This document shows positions 60,228 through 64,000 of a DNA stretch of 64,000 nucleotides, piece by piece. Below the pieces are notes generated by a model, which did not search any database, was not told the origin of the DNA, and worked only from the letters and a program-made list of their open reading frames with translations. The position numbers were made by a program, and so were the translations under genes. Each line of letters begins with the position of its first letter. The first letter of the stretch is position 1. Origin of the DNA: Carnobacterium gallinarum DSM 4847 (lineage in GTDB: Bacteria > Bacillota > Bacilli > Lactobacillales > Carnobacteriaceae); the NCBI RefSeq assembly GCF_000744375.1, contig NZ_JQLU01000005.1, positions 1,674,001-1,738,000 on the forward strand, read 5' to 3'.

Positions 60228-62918
60228 GTGAATAAATTAAAATTAGTGGGATTAGGTGCAATTTTATGTTGCGGCTTAATGCTGAGTCAAGTGAATGCGG
60301 AAGCAGCTAAAAATAGCGAAAAAAATGTAAAAGAAAATATTCTTGAATCAATGATTGTGAACCAAATGAAGATGAAATCAGCTATTTTAAACAGCTTGAA
60401 TGTACAAGGAAATTTACTTGAAACAATGCAAATAAATCGTGAGGGTGCAGAGCTTACTAGTTTTAACTATACTGGTCAAACAGGACTATTTCCTCAAGGC
60501 AATTTTGTGAATAAAAAAGGCTATTTAACAACAGATACAACGATGATTCGTATACAGGGATCAGATCAACTATCTTATCGATTAATGAATTTTGCATCGA
60601 ATCAATTAATTGCAATTGGAGAAGGAACGGGCTCAGAAATTTCGTTTAATTTATTGAGCTTATCAACTACATCTGATTATGGGATTGTTAGTGTCGATAG
60701 AAACGGTGTTCAAAAAGAATTAATTCGATTTGATGTACACCCAGCTAACGATACCCCTCCAATTATTCATGCAGAAGACAAAGAAATTCCATTTGGTAGT
60801 GATTTTAAAGCTCTAGAAGGTGTCACCGCTGAAGATATTGAAGATGGTGATTTAACTGATTCAGTCCAAGTTGTTTATGATGGGGTTGATACTCAATTAG
60901 CAGGTATCTATGATGTGAGATACGAAGTAATAGATAGTGAAGGAAATATTGGAACGAAATCAATTAAAGTTACAGTTCTAGAGAAGAATGCAGCACCAGT
61001 AATCCAAGCAGAAGATCGCACAATTTATGTTGGCGATACATTTGTAGCGTTAGAAGGCGTAACCGCTGAAGATGCCGAAGACGGAAACCTAACAAGTAAA
61101 ATCGAAGTGGTTTCAAATGATGTAAACACTCAAAAAGCAGGCATTTATGAAGTGACGTACCAAGTAAAAGATAGTGCTGATGAAATTGGAACAAAAACGA
61201 TTAAAGTAACAGTTTTAGAAAGAAACAAAGTACCAGTGATTAAAGCTGAGGATCGTACAATTTATGTTGGCGATACATTTGTAGCGTTAGAAGGCGTAAC
61301 CGCTGAGGATGCCGAAGATGGAAACTTAACAAGTAAAATCGAAGTAGTTTCAAATGATGTAAACACTCAAAAAGCAGGCATTTATACGGTGAGTTATCGA
61401 GTAAAAGATAGTGCGGGTGAATATGGAACGAAAACGATTAAAGTTACGGTTTTAGCAAGAAATACAGCCCCAGTCATTAAAGCCGAAGATCGCATGATTC
61501 GTGTTGGTGATACGTTTGATGCCTTAGAAGGCGTAACTGCTGAAGATGCTGAAGACGGAAACTTAACAAGTAAAATTGAAGTAGTTTCAAATAATGTAGA
61601 TACTCAAAAAATGGGTATTTATGAAGTGACGTATGAAGTAAAAGATAGTGCTGGTGAAGTTGGAACGAAAACAATTAAAGTTACGGTTTTAGCAAAAAAT
61701 ACACCACCAGTAATTAAAGCTAAAGACAGTACAATTTATGTTGGTGACACATTTGATGCGTTAGAGGGTGTCACAGCTGAGGATGCTGAGGATGGTGACC
61801 TAACTTCTGAGATTGTTGTAGTACTTGACCAAGTGGATACATCAAAAGTTGGTGAATACCAAGTCTTGTATTCTGTTACAGATACAGCTGGATCAATTGT
61901 TAGAAAAAGTGTGACAGTTAACGTTATTGAACGTGCAACTGAATTACCAGCACCGCAATTAAATCCAGTTTTCAATACAGATACAGCAGTTGAAGGAAAA
62001 GCAACTAAAAATACAACTCTTTATCTAACGATTGCTGGCGATAAATACGAAGAATCAGTTAATGAAAATGGTAATTTTTCAGTTGTATTAGATCAAACAT
62101 ATGCAGCTGGATCAACTATTGAAGCTCATATTAAAGATGCTTCAGGTCACACCAGTGCTTCTTATATTGGAACAGTGCAAAAACATGATATCCAAAAACC
62201 GGTTTTAGATAAATTAACAGATAAAGATCTTAGTTTATCAGGTAGTGGGCGTATGAATACAACCTTAATGGTAACCATTGGGAATGATCATTATGCAACA
62301 GGTATTAATGAAAATGGCTTGTTTAAATTAGTCTTAGATCAAACGTATCCAGTTGGAACAGCAATTGAAGCTTATATCTTAGACTCTACAACTGGTGAAA
62401 AAAGTGAAGTCACTTATGCAAAAGTTGTCGCTTCAGAGGATATTTTCTTAAATAGAGTAACGTCAATTGATAAAGGAATCTCTGGAAAAACATTTGCTAA
62501 TGCAGATATCAAAGTTAGAGTTTTCAATTATCGTGACAGAATATATGAAGGAAAATCAGATGAAAATGGAAACTTAACTTTTGTATTTACAAGAGCTTAT
62601 CCAGCCGGTACAAGTATCACTGTAACAGTTACAAATCCAATTACAGGGAATACTTTTGAGAAAACAATTCAAATTTATCCTAGAAAGCCAACAATTAATA
62701 CGATTGTAAGTGGCGATAAAAAAGTGGAAGGCTCTGCAGATCCGCTTGGACAGGTAGTTGTTACTATAAATAATCAAGTTACTGAAGGCATTGCTGATAG
62801 TGCTGGAAATTATTTAGTGAGAGTGAGTGAAGAAATTCCTCAAAATGCCTCAGTTTTAGTCTATCAAGTTGTTGATGGAATCAGAAGCGAAGCAACAGAA
62901 CTAATAGTTACACAATAA
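60228..62918 (+). CDS. Secreted Ig-like repeat protein 3
   Basis: 896 aa from GTG 60228 (GGAGG upstream). Signal peptide MNKLKLVGLGAILCCGLML to about AEAA. N-terminal domain (LTSFNYTGQTGLFPQGNFVN), then five DUF5011-type domains of 79 residues each; the middle ones are nearly identical (YVGDTFVALEGVTAEDAEDG). Ig domains follow as in proteins 1 and 2. It is longer than its paralogues only through added DUF5011 copies. Confidence 0.85.
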   Translation: MNKLKLVGLGAILCCGLMLSQVNAEAAKNSEKNVKENILESMIVNQMKMKSAILNSLNVQGNLLETMQINREGAELTSFNYTGQTGLFPQGNFVNKKGYLTTDTTMIRIQGSDQLSYRLMNFASNQLIAIGEGTGSEISFNLLSLSTTSDYGIVSVDRNGVQKELIRFDVHPANDTPPIIHAEDKEIPFGSDFKALEGVTAEDIEDGDLTDSVQVVYDGVDTQLAGIYDVRYEVIDSEGNIGTKSIKVTVLEKNAAPVIQAEDRTIYVGDTFVALEGVTAEDAEDGNLTSKIEVVSNDVNTQKAGIYEVTYQVKDSADEIGTKTIKVTVLERNKVPVIKAEDRTIYVGDTFVALEGVTAEDAEDGNLTSKIEVVSNDVNTQKAGIYTVSYRVKDSAGEYGTKTIKVTVLARNTAPVIKAEDRMIRVGDTFDALEGVTAEDAEDGNLTSKIEVVSNNVDTQKMGIYEVTYEVKDSAGEVGTKTIKVTVLAKNTPPVIKAKDSTIYVGDTFDALEGVTAEDAEDGDLTSEIVVVLDQVDTSKVGEYQVLYSVTDTAGSIVRKSVTVNVIERATELPAPQLNPVFNTDTAVEGKATKNTTLYLTIAGDKYEESVNENGNFSVVLDQTYAAGSTIEAHIKDASGHTSASYIGTVQKHDIQKPVLDKLTDKDLSLSGSGRMNTTLMVTIGNDHYATGINENGLFKLVLDQTYPVGTAIEAYILDSTTGEKSEVTYAKVVASEDIFLNRVTSIDKGISGKTFANADIKVRVFNYRDRIYEGKSDENGNLTFVFTRAYPAGTSITVTVTNPITGNTFEKTIQIYPRKPTINTIVSGDKKVEGSADPLGQVVVTINNQVTEGIADSAGNYLVRVSEEIPQNASVLVYQVVDGIRSEATELIVTQ
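60756..61940 (+). repeat. Five tandem 237-bp repeats in Ig-like protein 3
   Basis: Units of 79 codons start near 60756, 60993, 61230, 61467 and 61704. Units 2-4 share long runs of identical DNA (for example AAACTTAACAAGTAAAAT blocks), so they were copied recently or are kept alike by recombination. Units 1 and 5 are more diverged. Confidence 0.85.
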
Positions 62919-62935
62919 AAAAAGGAGGAGATACA

Positions 62936-64000
62936 GTGAAAAGAATAAAGTTCGTTGGTTTAGGAGCAATCTTATTTTGTGGCTTTGTTTTAGCCCAATC
63001 AAATGCAGAGGCAACTAAAGTAAATTCACTAGTTAATTTTAGTCCGACTAGTTTACTTGATTCTATGCCAAGAGTTATCGAAGAAGGTCCTGAATTTACT
63101 GCATTTAATTTTTTAGGTCTAGGTGGTCGTCAGGCTACAGCCAATTATGTTAATTATGCAGCCTATGCTACAACAAAAACGACAGAAATTCGGATGGGCG
63201 TATCTGAGTCTAGCGCAACAGAGTACGAAATAAGAGATATGTTAACAGGAGCGACTATTTCAAAGGGAAGAATTGATGAGTCAAAAATTTATTTTGAACA
63301 ACTTTCGTTACAAGCTGATCGATATTATGAAGTTCTAGAGTTTAACTCTTATTGGGAAGAAATTGGTGGATTTTCAGTCCAAAAAGCAACTGAAAATAAA
63401 ATTCCAGTTATTACGGCACAGGATAAAACTATCTATGTAGGTGATTCTTTTAAACCCTTTGATGATGTAACAGCTGAAGATGAAGAAGATGGAGATTTAA
63501 CTGGATTAATCCGCATTGTGTATGACACAGTGGACATTAGTAAAGCTGGTATTTATAAGGTTGGTTATGAAGTAATCGACAATGACGGTGGTGTTGGAAC
63601 AAAAGAAATTAAAGTCACGGTTCTAGAGCGTGAAGTGGAATTGCCAGCTCCGGAATTAAACCCTGTGTTAAATACAGATACTATTGTTGAAGGTAGAGCA
63701 ACTAAAAATACAACGCTTCATTTAACGATTGCTGGTGATAAATATGAAACAACCGTTGGCGAAAATGGTATGTTCTCAGTTACTTTAGATCAAACCTACC
63801 GTGCTGAATCAGTTATTGAAGCATATGTGGAAGATGAAGCAGGCCACATCAGTGCTTTATATACTGGAACCGTTAAAAAAAGTATTCTTCAAAAACCTGT
63901 CTTAGATAAGTTAACTGATAAAGATTTGAGTTTATCTGGAAGTGGAAAAGCCAATACAACCGTAGTGATTAAAATTGGCAATGACCTTTATGAAACAGAT
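62936..64000 (+). CDS. Secreted Ig-like repeat protein 4, partial
   Basis: GTG 62936 after AAAGGAGGAG gives MKRIKFVGLGAILFCGFVL ... NAEA, a signal peptide like those of proteins 2 and 3. The N-terminal domain (FTAFNFLGLGGRQATANYVN), one DUF5011-type domain (YVGDSFKPFDDVTAEDEEDG) and at least two Ig domains are seen before the window ends. The frame is open to 64000. Confidence 0.82.
   Translation, partial: MKRIKFVGLGAILFCGFVLAQSNAEATKVNSLVNFSPTSLLDSMPRVIEEGPEFTAFNFLGLGGRQATANYVNYAAYATTKTTEIRMGVSESSATEYEIRDMLTGATISKGRIDESKIYFEQLSLQADRYYEVLEFNSYWEEIGGFSVQKATENKIPVITAQDKTIYVGDSFKPFDDVTAEDEEDGDLTGLIRIVYDTVDISKAGIYKVGYEVIDNDGGVGTKEIKVTVLEREVELPAPELNPVLNTDTIVEGRATKNTTLHLTIAGDKYETTVGENGMFSVTLDQTYRAESVIEAYVEDEAGHISALYTGTVKKSILQKPVLDKLTDKDLSLSGSGKANTTVVIKIGNDLYETD

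Noticed and set aside
60970-61975. Several minus-strand frames rich in Leu and His across the DUF5011 repeats
   Set aside because: They are reverse reads of the 237-bp repeats and repeat with the same period.

Overview
The window is low-GC Firmicutes DNA, most like the Lactobacillales (Carnobacteriaceae or Enterococcaceae, with Carnobacterium a reasonable guess). The evidence is strong GGAGG ribosome binding sites, many TTG and GTG starts, the gene order ecfA1-ecfA2-ecfT-truA ... rplM-rpsI, WxL/DUF916 surface proteins, Mga-type regulators, and LXG (type VII secretion) toxins. The genus call is inference from family content, not from a database match.

Layout. 0-5.4 kb: tail of a PTS EIIA gene, a small lipoprotein, a secreted ChW-repeat protein, the ECF transporter module, truA and a GNAT acetyltransferase. 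5.4-14.2 kb: a type I-B CRISPR-Cas locus (cas6, cas8b, a separate small-subunit-like gene, cas7, cas5, cas3), then a broken cas1, an intact cas2, a leader and 16 spacers. cas4 and the first two thirds of cas1 are missing and a terminator follows cas3, so interference looks intact while spacer acquisition looks lost. 14.3-15.4 kb: rplM-rpsI with a strong promoter and an L13-type leader.

15.3-34.1 kb: a mosaic island integrated in the 3' end of rpsI, bounded by a 30-bp copy of the rpsI tail. Its left arm is a coherent recombination/replication module (tyrosine integrase, excisionase, HUH replication initiator, divergent regulators). The rest combines two LXG toxin-immunity cassettes with many broken genes: a YobI-like NTPase, an IS3-family element inserted in a probable immunity gene, ardA, a VirB4-like conjugation ATPase, a second integrase beside a tRNA-Arg, and a HerA-like ATPase.

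34.4-43.8 kb: dus, then a LacI-regulated ABC importer operon with two GH13 enzymes and a SemiSWEET; it probably takes up and degrades alpha-glucosides. 43.8-44.4 kb: a second, cas-less CRISPR array on the minus strand, whose leader closely matches that of the first array. 44.4-47.1 kb: a persulfide/thiol operon (CsoR/CstR-type repressor, two small rhodaneses, a CoA-disulfide reductase-rhodanese fusion) behind a 60-bp palindromic operator. 47.7-64 kb: a cell-surface region with two Mga-type regulators, an LRR-WxL protein, an LPXTG-type small protein, a WxL protein, a DUF916/DUF3324 WxL-interacting protein, and four tandem secreted Ig-like paralogues, the last cut by the window end.

The most notable items are the trans-acting CRISPR2 array with a triple leader motif at conserved spacing, the truncated adaptation module, the split large/small subunit, the palindrome-rich region before cas6, the rpsI island with its toxin cassettes, the 60-bp palindrome that includes the Shine-Dalgarno sequence, and the repeat-homogenised secreted paralogues.
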